Positions 16,470-23,240 of a DNA stretch of 24,553 nt are shown here, piece by piece; position 1 is the stretch's first letter, and every line of letters begins with the position of its first letter. The stretch is from DASRTE01 sp035316885 (GTDB taxonomy: Bacteria > Actinomycetota > Actinomycetes > Jiangellales > Jiangellaceae). The DNA lies in assembly GCA_035316885.1 (NCBI GenBank), contig DATHII010000050.1:1-24553 (forward strand), in the 5' to 3' direction. The position numbers were made by a program, and so were the translations under genes. Under the pieces are notes generated by a model. The model was not told where the DNA came from. It saw nothing but the letters and a program-made list of their open reading frames with translations, and made no database searches.

Positions 16470-17972
16470 ATGCCGTTCGACCAGTCCAGTCTGCCCACCG
16501 ACCGCCAGGGCCGCCGGCCTGACCGCCGGGACGACCGTCGCGGTGCGCGTCGGTCCGCCCGACCGTACGCGAAGCGCCGCCCGCACGGCGCCCGCGACGG
16601 ACGACCCTCGGGCGGTCCCCGCGACCGCCGGGCGGCCGACCCGGCCCGCGCCGCCGCGATCGAGGCGTTCGACGTCACGACCTCCGCCTTCCCTGCGCTC
16701 GGCGTTGCCGACCTGGTGGTGAAGCTGCTCGGAGTCGACGGGATCACCACGCCGACGCCGGTCCAGGCCGCCGTCATCCCCGACGCGATGGCCGGGCGCG
16801 ACGTCCTCGGTCGCGCCCGTACCGGTTCGGGCAAGACGCTCGCGTTCGGCCTGCCGATCCTGGCCCGCCTGGCAGGTACGCGCAGTCGTCCGAACCACCC
16901 TCGCGCCATGATCATCGTCCCGACCCGGGAGCTGGCCGGCCAGGTCACATCCGCGATCGAGCCACTGGCCGAGGCGCTGGGACTGCGGATGGTCACGGTC
17001 TACGGCGGAACGCCGTACGACCGCCAGATCCGCCGGCTCTCGCAGGGCGTCGACATCGTCGTGGCAACCCCCGGCCGCCTCGACGACCTGGTCCGACGTG
17101 GCACCTGTCGCCTCGACGACGTCGAGATCGTGACCCTGGACGAGGCCGACCACCTGTGCGACCTGGGCTTCTACCCGGTCGTGTCCGACCTGCTCGCCGC
17201 CACTCCGCCGGGCGGCCAGCGACTGTTGCTCTCGGCCACGCTCGACGGAGACGTCGACCGGCTGGTCCGTCGGCACCTCGCCGACCCGGCCCGGCACGAG
17301 GTCGACTCCGACCGGGGGTCGGTCACCGAGATGGAGCACCACGTCCTCGTCGTCGGAGCCCACAGCAAGCTCGAGGTGACGACCCAGCTGGTGCGGGCCA
17401 ATCCGCGGAGCATCGTGTTCACCCGCACGAAGGGCGGTGCCACCCGGCTGGCGGAGAACCTTGAGGACGCCGGCGTGTCCGCCGTCGACCTGCACGGGGA
17501 CCTCTCCCAGCGGGTGCGCGAACGCAACCTCGACAGGTTCCGGACCGGGCGGGCCCAGGTCGTGGTCGCCACTGATGTCGCCGCCCGCGGCATCCACGTC
17601 GACGGCGTCGGACTCGTCGTGCACTACGACCCCGCCGGCGAGCCCAAGTCGTACCTGCACCGTTCCGGGCGTACCGCGCGGAACGGTGCGTCAGGGGTCG
17701 TCGTCACCGTCGCGATGCCGGGCCAGGCCCGGGCGATGACCGGACTGCACAAGCGCGCGGGCGTCGAGGCCAAGCACCTCGACGCGCGATCCATCGACGG
17801 TCCGCTCACGGCCAATGCGTTAGCTACAGCACCTGCCATGACGCCGACGACACCCTCGCGCGGCAGCCGCCCCGGCCCCAGACAGGGCGTTCCCGGCCGG
17901 TCGGGCCGCGGCTACGGGAAACCTCGAGGCGGCGACCGCGACCGCCGGCGTGGCCGTCGCGCCGTGCGCTGA
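16470..17972 (+). CDS. DEAD-box ATP-dependent RNA helicase
   Basis: This 500-residue RNA helicase probably remodels structured RNA or ribosome intermediates, often under cold stress. An Arg/Asp-rich, disordered N-terminal stretch (1-65) leads to the Q-motif region (TPTPVQAAVIPDAM). Walker A is ARTGSGKT (about 116-123), motif Ia PTRELAG, motif II LDEADHL (about 222-228), motif III SAT. The second RecA domain holds VFTRTKGGATRLAENL, VATDVAARGIHVDGV and HRSGRTAR (about 396-403). The C-terminal tail (about 450-500) is Arg/Gly-rich, typical of RNA binding. ATG 16470 has GGAG seven bases upstream; a longer in-frame start at 16362 would translate through the leader hairpin and is disfavoured. Expression is probably controlled through the structured leader. 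Confidence 0.93.
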   Translation: MPFDQSSLPTDRQGRRPDRRDDRRGARRSARPYAKRRPHGARDGRPSGGPRDRRAADPARAAAIEAFDVTTSAFPALGVADLVVKLLGVDGITTPTPVQAAVIPDAMAGRDVLGRARTGSGKTLAFGLPILARLAGTRSRPNHPRAMIIVPTRELAGQVTSAIEPLAEALGLRMVTVYGGTPYDRQIRRLSQGVDIVVATPGRLDDLVRRGTCRLDDVEIVTLDEADHLCDLGFYPVVSDLLAATPPGGQRLLLSATLDGDVDRLVRRHLADPARHEVDSDRGSVTEMEHHVLVVGAHSKLEVTTQLVRANPRSIVFTRTKGGATRLAENLEDAGVSAVDLHGDLSQRVRERNLDRFRTGRAQVVVATDVAARGIHVDGVGLVVHYDPAGEPKSYLHRSGRTARNGASGVVVTVAMPGQARAMTGLHKRAGVEAKHLDARSIDGPLTANALATAPAMTPTTPSRGSRPGPRQGVPGRSGRGYGKPRGGDRDRRRGRRAVR

Positions 17973-17987
17973 CACCATGGCCGCCCG

Positions 17988-18000
17988 GAAGGCTGCCTTC
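17988..18000. terminator. Small hairpin after the helicase gene
   Basis: GAAGG and CCTTC flank CTG (GAAGGCTGCCTTC, palindromic about the central T). It lies 16 bases after the helicase stop, inside a GC-rich stretch, and may be the terminator. The stem is short and no T-run follows. Confidence 0.35.
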
Positions 18001-18009
18001 TGCCCGGTT

Positions 18010-18074
18010 GTGAAGATCGTCGTGAAGATGGGACACGCTCGCGCTCCTGCTCGAAGCTGCACGACGATCTTCAC
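18010..18074. repeat. 65-bp inverted-repeat element between convergent genes
   Basis: GTGAAGATCGTCGTG (18010-18024) and CACGACGATCTTCAC (18060-18074) are perfect inverted 15-mers around a 35-base core. Each arm also carries a direct echo: GTGAAGAT again at 18022-18029 and CACGACG again at 18072-18078. It lies between the helicase (plus) and acyl-CoA dehydrogenase (minus) gene ends. Size and form suit a REP/MITE-like element; a bidirectional terminator is less likely because of the long loop. Confidence 0.6.
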
Positions 18075-18162
18075 GACGAGCTGGCCGACGCCTCAGGGCG
18101 AAGATCAGGGCGGAGACCCCGGCGGTTGGTCGGGCGCTCGGCAACTACAGGCGGGGACGGTC

Positions 18163-20022
18163 TCAGAAGGCGGCTTCGTCGAGGTCCATGAGCGTGTTGT
18201 CGGTGGCCTCGGCGACGGCCCGCTCGGCCGAGAGCCGCGGAAGGACTTGGCGAGCGAAGAACTGGGCGGCCGCGATCTTGCCCTCGTAGAACGCGATGTC
18301 CTTCCCTGGCAGGTTGCCGTCGAGCTTCTCCAGCGCGACTGCGGCCTGGCGGACCAGCAGCCAGGCGATGACGAGGTCGCCCGTGGCGAGCAGCAGCCGG
18401 GTGGTGTTCTGGCCCACCTTGTACACGTTGCGGACGTCGCCGTTCTCGGTCCTCGGGTCGGCGGACATGAGGAAGCCGACCATGGTCGCGAGGATCGCAT
18501 GGACGTCCTCGAGGGCCTTGACCAGCAGTTCGCGCTCGACCTTGAGCCGGCCACCGCCGATCTCGGCGGCCAGCGACTCCTGGACCTGGCTGGACAGCCA
18601 ACCGACGGCCTGCCCCTTGTCCTTGATGATCTTCCGGAAGAAGAGGTCCAGGCCCTGGATCGCCGTGGTGCCCTCGTAGAGGGTGTCGATCTTGGCGTCG
18701 CGGACGTACTGCTCGATCGGGTAGTCCTGCAGGAAGCCCGAACCGCCGAACGTCTGCAGCGTCTCCGAGCCGAGCAGCACCCAGGAGCGCTCCGAGCCGT
18801 ACCCCTTGACGATGGGGAGCAGGAGGTCGTTGACGCGTTCGGCCGTCTCGTCGACGGTACCTTCGGCGCGGGCCTGGTAGCGGCGGTCCTGCATGGTCGC
18901 CGTGTAGAGGACGAGCGCCCGCATCCCCTCGGCGTACGACTTCTGCGTCATCAACGAGCGGCGCACGTCGGGGTGGTGTGTGATCGTGACGCGCGGAGCC
19001 AACTTGTCGTCGGCACGGGTCAGGTCGGCACCCTGGACGCGTTCCTTGGCGAACTCGAGGGCGTTGAGGTAGCCCGACGAGAGCGTCGCGATGGCCTTGG
19101 TTCCGACCATCATCCGCGCGTACTCGATGACCTGGAACATCTGGGAGATGCCGTCGTGGACGTCGCCGAGCAGGTAGCCGACGGCCGGCTCGCCGTCGCC
19201 GAACGTCAACTCGACAGTGGCCGACGCCTTCAGGCCCATCTTCTTCTCGACGTTGGTGGCGAATACGCCGTTACGTCCGAGCAACGCACCGGTCTCGAGG
19301 TCGAAGCGGTGCTTGGGGACGATGAACAGCGACAGGCCCTTGGTGCCCGGTCCGCCCGCGCCTTCTACCCCGATCGGGCGTGCCAGCACGAGGTGGACGA
19401 TGTTCTCGGTGAGGTCGTGCTCGCCCGAGGTGATGAACCGCTTGACACCCTCGATGCGCCAGGTGCCGTCGTCGTTCTGCACGGCTTTTGTCCGGCTCGC
19501 TCCGACGTCTGAGCCGGCGTCGGGCTCGGTAAGCACCATCGTCGCGCCCCAACCACGCTCGAGCATGATCTCGGCGATGCGCTTCTGAGCATCGGTGCCG
19601 TTGCGCCAGATCGTCGCGGCGAACGACGGGCCGGTGGCGTACATCCACGTGGCAGCGTTGGCGCCCAGGATCAGCTCCGCTCCGGCCCAGTACAGCGAGG
19701 GTGGCACCGGCTGGCCGCCGAGCTCGGCTGGCAGGGCGAAGCGGTAGAACTCGGCGTCCATGAGCGTCCGAAACGTCTTCTTGAACATGTCGGGCAGGGT
19801 GAGACTGCGGGTGCTCGGGTCGTAGACGGGCGGGTTGCGGTCGCCGTCAGCGTAGGAATCGGAGAGCTCGTCGCGAGCCAACCGGTCGACCTGAGCCAGG
19901 ATGCTGCGCGCGGTCTCGACGTCGACGTCGGCGTACCGGCCGTGGCCGAGCACGTTCCCCCGCTCGAGCACCTCGAACAGGGTGAACTCGATGTCGCGGA
20001 GGTTGGACTTGTAATGACCCAT
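18163..20022 (-). CDS. Acyl-CoA dehydrogenase, FadE5-type with C-terminal extension
   Basis: This 619-residue FAD enzyme introduces the first double bond in acyl-CoA beta-oxidation. The N-terminus MGHYKSNLRDIEFTLFEVLE is that of the mycobacterial FadE5 group, which have an added N-terminal segment and a C-terminal helical domain (about 600-615 residues in all). The FAD/substrate region includes MVLTEPDAGSDVGASRTKAV and GVKRFITSGEHD. The helical domain has ETLQTFGGSGFLQDYPIEQY and TLYEGTTAIQGLDLFFRKII, and the last 130 residues form the C-terminal domain. ATG 20022 has GGAGGG close upstream. It is monocistronic here. An operator-like double repeat lies 35-75 bases upstream, pointing to TetR-type control by an acyl-CoA-responsive repressor encoded elsewhere. 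FadE5 accepts a broad range of chain lengths; specificity here is unknown. Confidence 0.92.
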   Translation of the reverse strand: MGHYKSNLRDIEFTLFEVLERGNVLGHGRYADVDVETARSILAQVDRLARDELSDSYADGDRNPPVYDPSTRSLTLPDMFKKTFRTLMDAEFYRFALPAELGGQPVPPSLYWAGAELILGANAATWMYATGPSFAATIWRNGTDAQKRIAEIMLERGWGATMVLTEPDAGSDVGASRTKAVQNDDGTWRIEGVKRFITSGEHDLTENIVHLVLARPIGVEGAGGPGTKGLSLFIVPKHRFDLETGALLGRNGVFATNVEKKMGLKASATVELTFGDGEPAVGYLLGDVHDGISQMFQVIEYARMMVGTKAIATLSSGYLNALEFAKERVQGADLTRADDKLAPRVTITHHPDVRRSLMTQKSYAEGMRALVLYTATMQDRRYQARAEGTVDETAERVNDLLLPIVKGYGSERSWVLLGSETLQTFGGSGFLQDYPIEQYVRDAKIDTLYEGTTAIQGLDLFFRKIIKDKGQAVGWLSSQVQESLAAEIGGGRLKVERELLVKALEDVHAILATMVGFLMSADPRTENGDVRNVYKVGQNTTRLLLATGDLVIAWLLVRQAAVALEKLDGNLPGKDIAFYEGKIAAAQFFARQVLPRLSAERAVAEATDNTLMDLDEAAF

Positions 20023-20056
20023 GGTGCCCTCCGGTTCCGAGGGTCGTCTTGCGTTC

Positions 20057-20096
20057 GCTACTCGCCAGTAACACCATCTTGCTACTAGCGGGTAAC
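20057..20096. promoter_or_regulatory. Two-copy operator-like repeat upstream of the acyl-CoA dehydrogenase
   Basis: GCTACTCGCCAGTAAC (20057-20072) and GCTACTAGCGGGTAAC (20081-20096) agree at 13 of 16 positions and start 24 bases apart, a little over two helical turns. Each copy is itself partly palindromic (TACTcGCcAGTA). This is the form expected for a TetR-family fatty-acid regulator binding two dimers. Confidence 0.5.
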
Positions 20097-20165
20097 TTCG
20101 CGCAAGCGTGACACGACTCGCAACCGTTGGAGCCGTCCCGTCCCCCGCATCCTGTGGCGGGATAA

Positions 20166-20193
20166 CAACGCCTCGGTGAGTGAGGAGGCGTTG
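20166..20193. repeat. 9-bp inverted repeat in the 313-bp intergenic region
   Basis: CAACGCCTC (20166-20174) and GAGGCGTTG (20185-20193) are perfect inverted copies with a 10-base loop. The surrounding stretch 20097-20335 holds no gene I can support. It could terminate the pseudogene transcript coming from the right. No T-run is present. Confidence 0.4.
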
Positions 20194-20335
20194 CGAAGCC
20201 GCCACAAGATGGTGGGTGTTCGCGGCTCAGGCCGGGTGGTCGTCGACGCCGGGGTAGTCGAACCTGGCCGCCGTCGTCCCACCATGAAACGCAACAGTTC
20301 GTCAACGAACGAACGAGAAGAGATGCCTTCCGGGC

Positions 20336-20757
20336 TCAACGGCCCTGCGGCGGTGCCGACAGCCGGTGGGAGCCGATCGTCGACGTGCTGCCGGCGGGCA
20401 TGACGACGTCGATCTCTGCGAAGCCGGCCGCCGCGAACCAGCCAAGGATTCGAGGCACGACCTCGGGCTGCCTCCTGTGCCGGGTCCACAGGACGGTCGC
20501 GCCCGTAGCGCAGAGCATCGGTGTCGCCCTGATGGGGCTCGACCAGGCGCGCGCGGACGTCGTCTCGGCGCGGATGGTCCGGCACGACACCGAGCACGTC
20601 GCGCGCCTGCCCGGCGCACAGGATCAGCAGCCGCACCCTGGCCGGGCGGCGCCGCGTCGAGGGCGCGACCCAGCAACTCCTGCACGACCCGAAGCCGCCG
20701 CGCCAGTCCAGAGCCGGGGCTGTCGTAGTCGACGTGCCACTTCGCCCAGTGGCTCAC
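20336..20757 (-). pseudogene. Class I SAM-dependent methyltransferase, internally deleted and frameshifted
   Basis: Three frames are needed. The start VSHWAKWHVDYDSPGSGLAR through ALDAAPPG (20757-about 20655) is normal. After a shift, VRLLILCAGQARDVLGVV and RARLVEPHQ (about 20640-20540) give SAM motif I and the acidic end of strand 2. A second shift leads to MLCATGATVLWTRHRRQPEV and GWFAAAGFAEIDVVMPAGS (about 20530-20380), the last third of the family. About 100 residues between strand 2 and the ATVLWTRHRR strand are missing. The remnant is about 140 codons against roughly 230 expected. Its GTG overlaps the HAD gene stop (GTGA), so it was once a coupled partner. Catalysis is lost. Confidence 0.72.
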
Positions 20758-21458
20758 GCCGCATCGCGCCAGGAGTCGACGTGCGCGACGAGGTCGGACA
20801 ACCGGTCGATGACGGCATCCGGCGACACGTCCACCGGCATCTGCTGGCTGGCCGGAATCTCCGAATGCGGCACGAACACCGCGCGCATGCCGACGGCGTG
20901 TGCACCGGAGATGTCGTCGTACGGTCGGTCGCCGACGAAGACGCAGCGGCCGGGATCAGAGACGCCCACTGCCGACATCGCAGCCCGGAAGGCCTCGGGG
21001 TGCGGCTTCGTGTGGGCGATCTCGGACGTGTACACGGCGCCGTGGACCAGGTCGAGCACACCGTCACGGACGAAGACGTCCTCGTGCCACGCCCGCGGCC
21101 AGATCGTGTTGGAGAGCACGCCGACCCGGACGCCACGGTCCCGCAGACCGGCGAACAGGTCCGGCACGTCCGGGTCGGTGAACGTGTGCGGCTCCCAGAA
21201 CTCGCGCAGCGCGCGAGCGGCCTCGTCGTCGTACCGGACGCCGGCCGCTGACAACACGTCTGCGAACGTCGCCGACCGCTGATGGAGACGGGCCGCCTCC
21301 CACACCTGCCCATCGGCGGCGAACAGCGCGAGTGCCGCAGCATCGACGTCATCGGGCGTGACGACCCTCGCGTAGACCCGCCATTGCTCGGCCAGGTCGA
21401 CCGTGTGCCACGGCGTGAGCGTTCCACCCCAGTCGAAGATCACTGCCTCAACGGTCAC
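20754..21458 (-). CDS. HAD-superfamily hydrolase (subfamily IA-like)
   Basis: This 234-residue soluble HAD protein has motif I VIFDWGGTLTPW at the N-terminus with the nucleophile Asp, motif II GVLSNTIWP (Ser/Asn), motif III KPHPEAF with the Lys, and motif IV VFVGDRPYDDISGAHAVGMR with the acidic pair. A helical cap lies between motifs I and II. The residue two after the nucleophile is Gly rather than the usual catalytic Asp, which questions ordinary phosphatase chemistry. GTG 21458 (VTVEAVIFDWGG) is taken as the start because the conserved fold begins there; GTG 21482 would add eight residues. Neither has a clear ribosome binding site. Its stop overlaps the start of the methyltransferase pseudogene by four bases. 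The substrate is unknown. Confidence 0.85.
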   Translation of the reverse strand: MTVEAVIFDWGGTLTPWHTVDLAEQWRVYARVVTPDDVDAAALALFAADGQVWEAARLHQRSATFADVLSAAGVRYDDEAARALREFWEPHTFTDPDVPDLFAGLRDRGVRVGVLSNTIWPRAWHEDVFVRDGVLDLVHGAVYTSEIAHTKPHPEAFRAAMSAVGVSDPGRCVFVGDRPYDDISGAHAVGMRAVFVPHSEIPASQQMPVDVSPDAVIDRLSDLVAHVDSWRDAA

Positions 21459-21513
21459 CAGGCGATCGTAGATGGCCGCCACCGCCGCCCGGTTGAAGCG
21501 GCGGGCAGTGCCG

Positions 21514-21915
21514 CTACGCCCGGCCCGATGTCAGGACGAAATGGATGCAGACGACGTCGGTGTCGTCGTCGACGGCTGCGCCCTGCCCTGCCCAGAAGCG
21601 TGCGTGCGAGTCCCGCCAGTGCTCGATAGAGGTGTATCCCTCGCCTTCCGCGTCGGCGAACTCCCACGGCACCTGACCGAACGGCACCACACTCACCGCC
21701 GTCACCTCGACGACGCCGACGGGTGCGTCGTGGTCGTCGACCAGGGCGAGGTATTCGCCGACGCGCTCGAGCTCCTCACCCTCGGTCTCGTACTCGGCCA
21801 GCAGCCCCGCAGTCGCTGTCTTGGCGCTGTCGAGGACGAGCGAATTGAGCTCGGCACGCATCTCACCTGGTGTGCCTAGGCACAGAGTCCGTAGGTCGTC
21901 CACGCGGGGCCACAT
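21514..21915 (-). CDS. ASCH domain-containing protein
   Basis: This 133-residue protein is almost entirely one ASCH domain, a PUA-like fold thought to bind RNA or modified nucleotides. Recognisable segments are MRAELNSLVLDSAKTATAGL (the Lys-Thr-Ala-Thr motif near residues 32-37), DAPVGVVEVTAVSVVPFGQVPWEFA, and EGEGYTSIEHWRDSHARFW. Length is as usual for actinobacterial members. ATG 21915 has no Shine-Dalgarno sequence, so the mRNA may be leaderless. It is followed at 56 bases by the HAD gene in the same direction. Its biological role is not established for this subgroup. Confidence 0.87.
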   Translation of the reverse strand: MWPRVDDLRTLCLGTPGEMRAELNSLVLDSAKTATAGLLAEYETEGEELERVGEYLALVDDHDAPVGVVEVTAVSVVPFGQVPWEFADAEGEGYTSIEHWRDSHARFWAGQGAAVDDDTDVVCIHFVLTSGRA

Positions 21916-22018
21916 ACCGAACGACGGTACTCATGCATAGCTCCGGTGGGCGCATGTGCGTCAGGCAATCGCCCTAGGCTTGATCCTTCCGTGCCCAGCC
22001 AGGAGGGAGGAGCGCTTC

Positions 22019-22249
22019 GTGAGGAGAGTTGCCGCGGCCCTCGGCGTCGTCCTGGGCATTTTCCTGATCATCCGGGCGATCGCCGAGCCCTTCGTCATCG
22101 ACTTCTCCGATCCCGCGACCTACCGCAACGATTGGGGTGGTCCGAGCCTCGCCGGAGTGCTCGCCGTGCACATGCTGCCCGGGCTCATCGCCGCGGCAGT
22201 GTTCGTGTGGACGGTGATGCGCCGGCGCTCGCGCGGAACAGCGAAATGA
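22019..22249 (+). CDS. Small two-helix membrane protein
   Basis: This 76-residue protein of unknown function has a first hydrophobic helix at about residues 5-22 (VAAALGVVLGIFLIIRAIAE). A short polar loop follows with FVIDFSDPATYRNDWGGPS. The second helix covers about residues 47-66 (LAVHMLPGLIAAAVFVWTVM), and an Arg-rich cytoplasmic end closes the protein. GTG 22019 is chosen because AGGAGGGAGGAG lies directly upstream with correct spacing; longer starts at 21956 add non-conserved-looking residues. Its stop codon is part of a hairpin shared with the convergent gene. The loop ending YRxDWGGP is common in small uncharacterised actinobacterial membrane proteins. Confidence 0.75.
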   Translation: MRRVAAALGVVLGIFLIIRAIAEPFVIDFSDPATYRNDWGGPSLAGVLAVHMLPGLIAAAVFVWTVMRRRSRGTAK

Positions 22250-22265
22250 CCGGAACGGCCGGTCA
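22247..22265. terminator. Bidirectional terminator hairpin containing both stop codons
   Basis: TGACCGG (22247-22253) pairs with CCGGTCA (22259-22265) around AACGG. The first TGA is the stop of the plus-strand membrane-protein gene and the last TCA is the stop of the minus-strand gene read in reverse. The two convergent genes are only 13 bases apart, so one hairpin serves both. Confidence 0.6.
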
Positions 22266-22631
22266 GTTCTCGTCCCACGGAGCGGTGTCGTCCATCTTGG
22301 CGTAGTACTTCGCCAGGTGGCTTTTGACGCGATCCACGTCACCGCGGGGCAGGTCGACGCCTCCCCGGGAGCCCCGCATGACGGCCGCCGCAGCCATGAC
22401 GCCGCGGGGGACTGCCACCAGGCGGTCATTCACCACGTCGGCGATCAGCAACTTGTAGGCCGTGAAGTTGCTCTTCTTCCCGCTGTCGTACCAGACGTGT
22501 GCGTCGCGATAGTCCTCGTTCGGCTCGTCCTGCGCGTTCGCCCACGCCCGGACCCTGCTCTCGGCCGCGTCCCCGTCCCACTCCCGATCACGGTCGGCAA
22601 GGGGAAGGTCCTGGAAGGCCGTGACGGACAT
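22263..22631 (-). CDS. Stand-alone prohead-protease-associated domain protein
   Basis: This 122-residue protein contains DREWDGDAAESRVRAWA (about 14-30), YKLLIADVVNDRLVAVPRGV (about 59-78), AAAVMRGSRGGVDLP and VKSHLAKYYAKMDDTAPW (about 101-118). This sequence set is known to me as a domain attached to or near HK97-type phage head-maturation proteases and as small free-standing proteins in actinobacteria. No phage gene accompanies it here. ATG 22631 has AGGAGG eight bases upstream, so it is translated. Function is unknown; it may be a domesticated phage domain. It converges on the small membrane protein. Confidence 0.75.
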   Translation of the reverse strand: MSVTAFQDLPLADRDREWDGDAAESRVRAWANAQDEPNEDYRDAHVWYDSGKKSNFTAYKLLIADVVNDRLVAVPRGVMAAAAVMRGSRGGVDLPRGDVDRVKSHLAKYYAKMDDTAPWDEN

Positions 22632-22731
22632 CGCTGATGCCTCCTAGATGCGTCTACACCACCAGTCGCACCTACCCCATGGCCCCAAGAACAATCACCC
22701 GGCCCAGGTGAAGTCCTCCGGCGTAGACGCT

Positions 22732-22758
22732 GACCTTGCGCATCCGGTGATGCGGGTC
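22732..22758. repeat. Hairpin abutting the merR promoter
   Basis: CGCATC (22739-22744) and GATGCG (22749-22754) close a CGGT tetraloop. GACC (22732-22735) and GGTC (22755-22758) extend the stem past a three-base bulge. It ends exactly where the -35 box begins. It may insulate the promoter or act as part of the regulator site. Confidence 0.4.
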
Positions 22759-22788
22759 TTGACCTTGGACCTTGCTCCAAGGTTTAAC
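22759..22788 (+). promoter_or_regulatory. MerR-type promoter/operator, near-leaderless
   Basis: The -35 is TTGACC (22759-22764) and the -10 TTTAAC (22783-22788), giving an 18-base spacer, longer than normal as in MerR-activated promoters. The operator ACCTTGGA (22762-22769) and TCCAAGGT (22776-22783) is a perfect 8-bp inverted repeat between the two boxes. The ATG at 22797 lies only about eight bases after the -10, so the transcript should start at or very near the start codon. Confidence 0.7.
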
Positions 22789-22796
22789 GTCGGGGC

Positions 22797-23240
22797 ATGA
22801 GCCTGCAGGTACGGAGCAAGCCTCGCGACGCCCCGCTGACGGTTGCGGCTCTCGCCGCGGAGGCCGGCATCAGCGGGGACACGGTGCGCTACTACGAGCG
22901 CTCGGGCCTGCTGCCCGCGCCACCGCGCAGTCCGGCCGGCTACCGGCTCTACGACGAGAGCGCGGTGGACCGGCTCCGGTTCATCCAGGGATGCCAGCGT
23001 CTGGGGCTGCGGCTGAGAGAGATCTCGGATCTGCTGAGCGTCCGCGACACGGGCGAGTGTCCGTGCGAACCCGCCGAGCAGCTTCTCCGCCGTCGGATCG
23101 ACGAGATCGACGCCGAACTGACGCGCTTGTCGACGTTGCGGAGCGAGCTCGTCGGCATGGTGTCCCGGCTGCCCGACGCGGACTGTCCCGATCCGTTGCC
23201 CGGTACCTGGTGTGCGGAGGGAGGTGAACGATGTGACTGA
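22797..23240 (+). CDS. MerR-family regulator, cysteine-rich (metal or thiol sensing)
   Basis: This 147-residue activator has the winged helix-turn-helix VAALAAEAGISGDTVRYYER (residues 16-35), then GLLPAPPRSPAGYRLYDESA, the family's DNA-binding block. A long dimerisation helix follows (about 91-125). Six cysteines are present: Cys66, Cys88 and Cys90 (GECPCEP, at the start of the dimer helix, where ZntR/CadR-like proteins bind metal), and Cys130, Cys139 and Cys146 in the C-terminal tail. It is probably autoregulated through the operator in its own promoter and translated from a near-leaderless mRNA. A tiny Cys-rich peptide gene overlaps its end. A metal ion (zinc, copper, cadmium, lead or mercury group) is the likely signal; which one cannot be told. 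Confidence 0.9.
   Translation: MSLQVRSKPRDAPLTVAALAAEAGISGDTVRYYERSGLLPAPPRSPAGYRLYDESAVDRLRFIQGCQRLGLRLREISDLLSVRDTGECPCEPAEQLLRRRIDEIDAELTRLSTLRSELVGMVSRLPDADCPDPLPGTWCAEGGERCD

Noticed and set aside
20097..20335. Minus-strand short frame ending FHGGTTAARFDYPGVDDHPA before a stop, looking like the tail of a protein.
   Set aside because: Only about 23 codons lie between stops, there is no start or family match, and I cannot tell it from chance.
22652..22730. GCGTCTAC and GTAGACGC inverted 8-mers upstream of merR.
   Set aside because: They are about 60-70 bases apart with no other structure between; in GC-rich DNA this can arise by chance.
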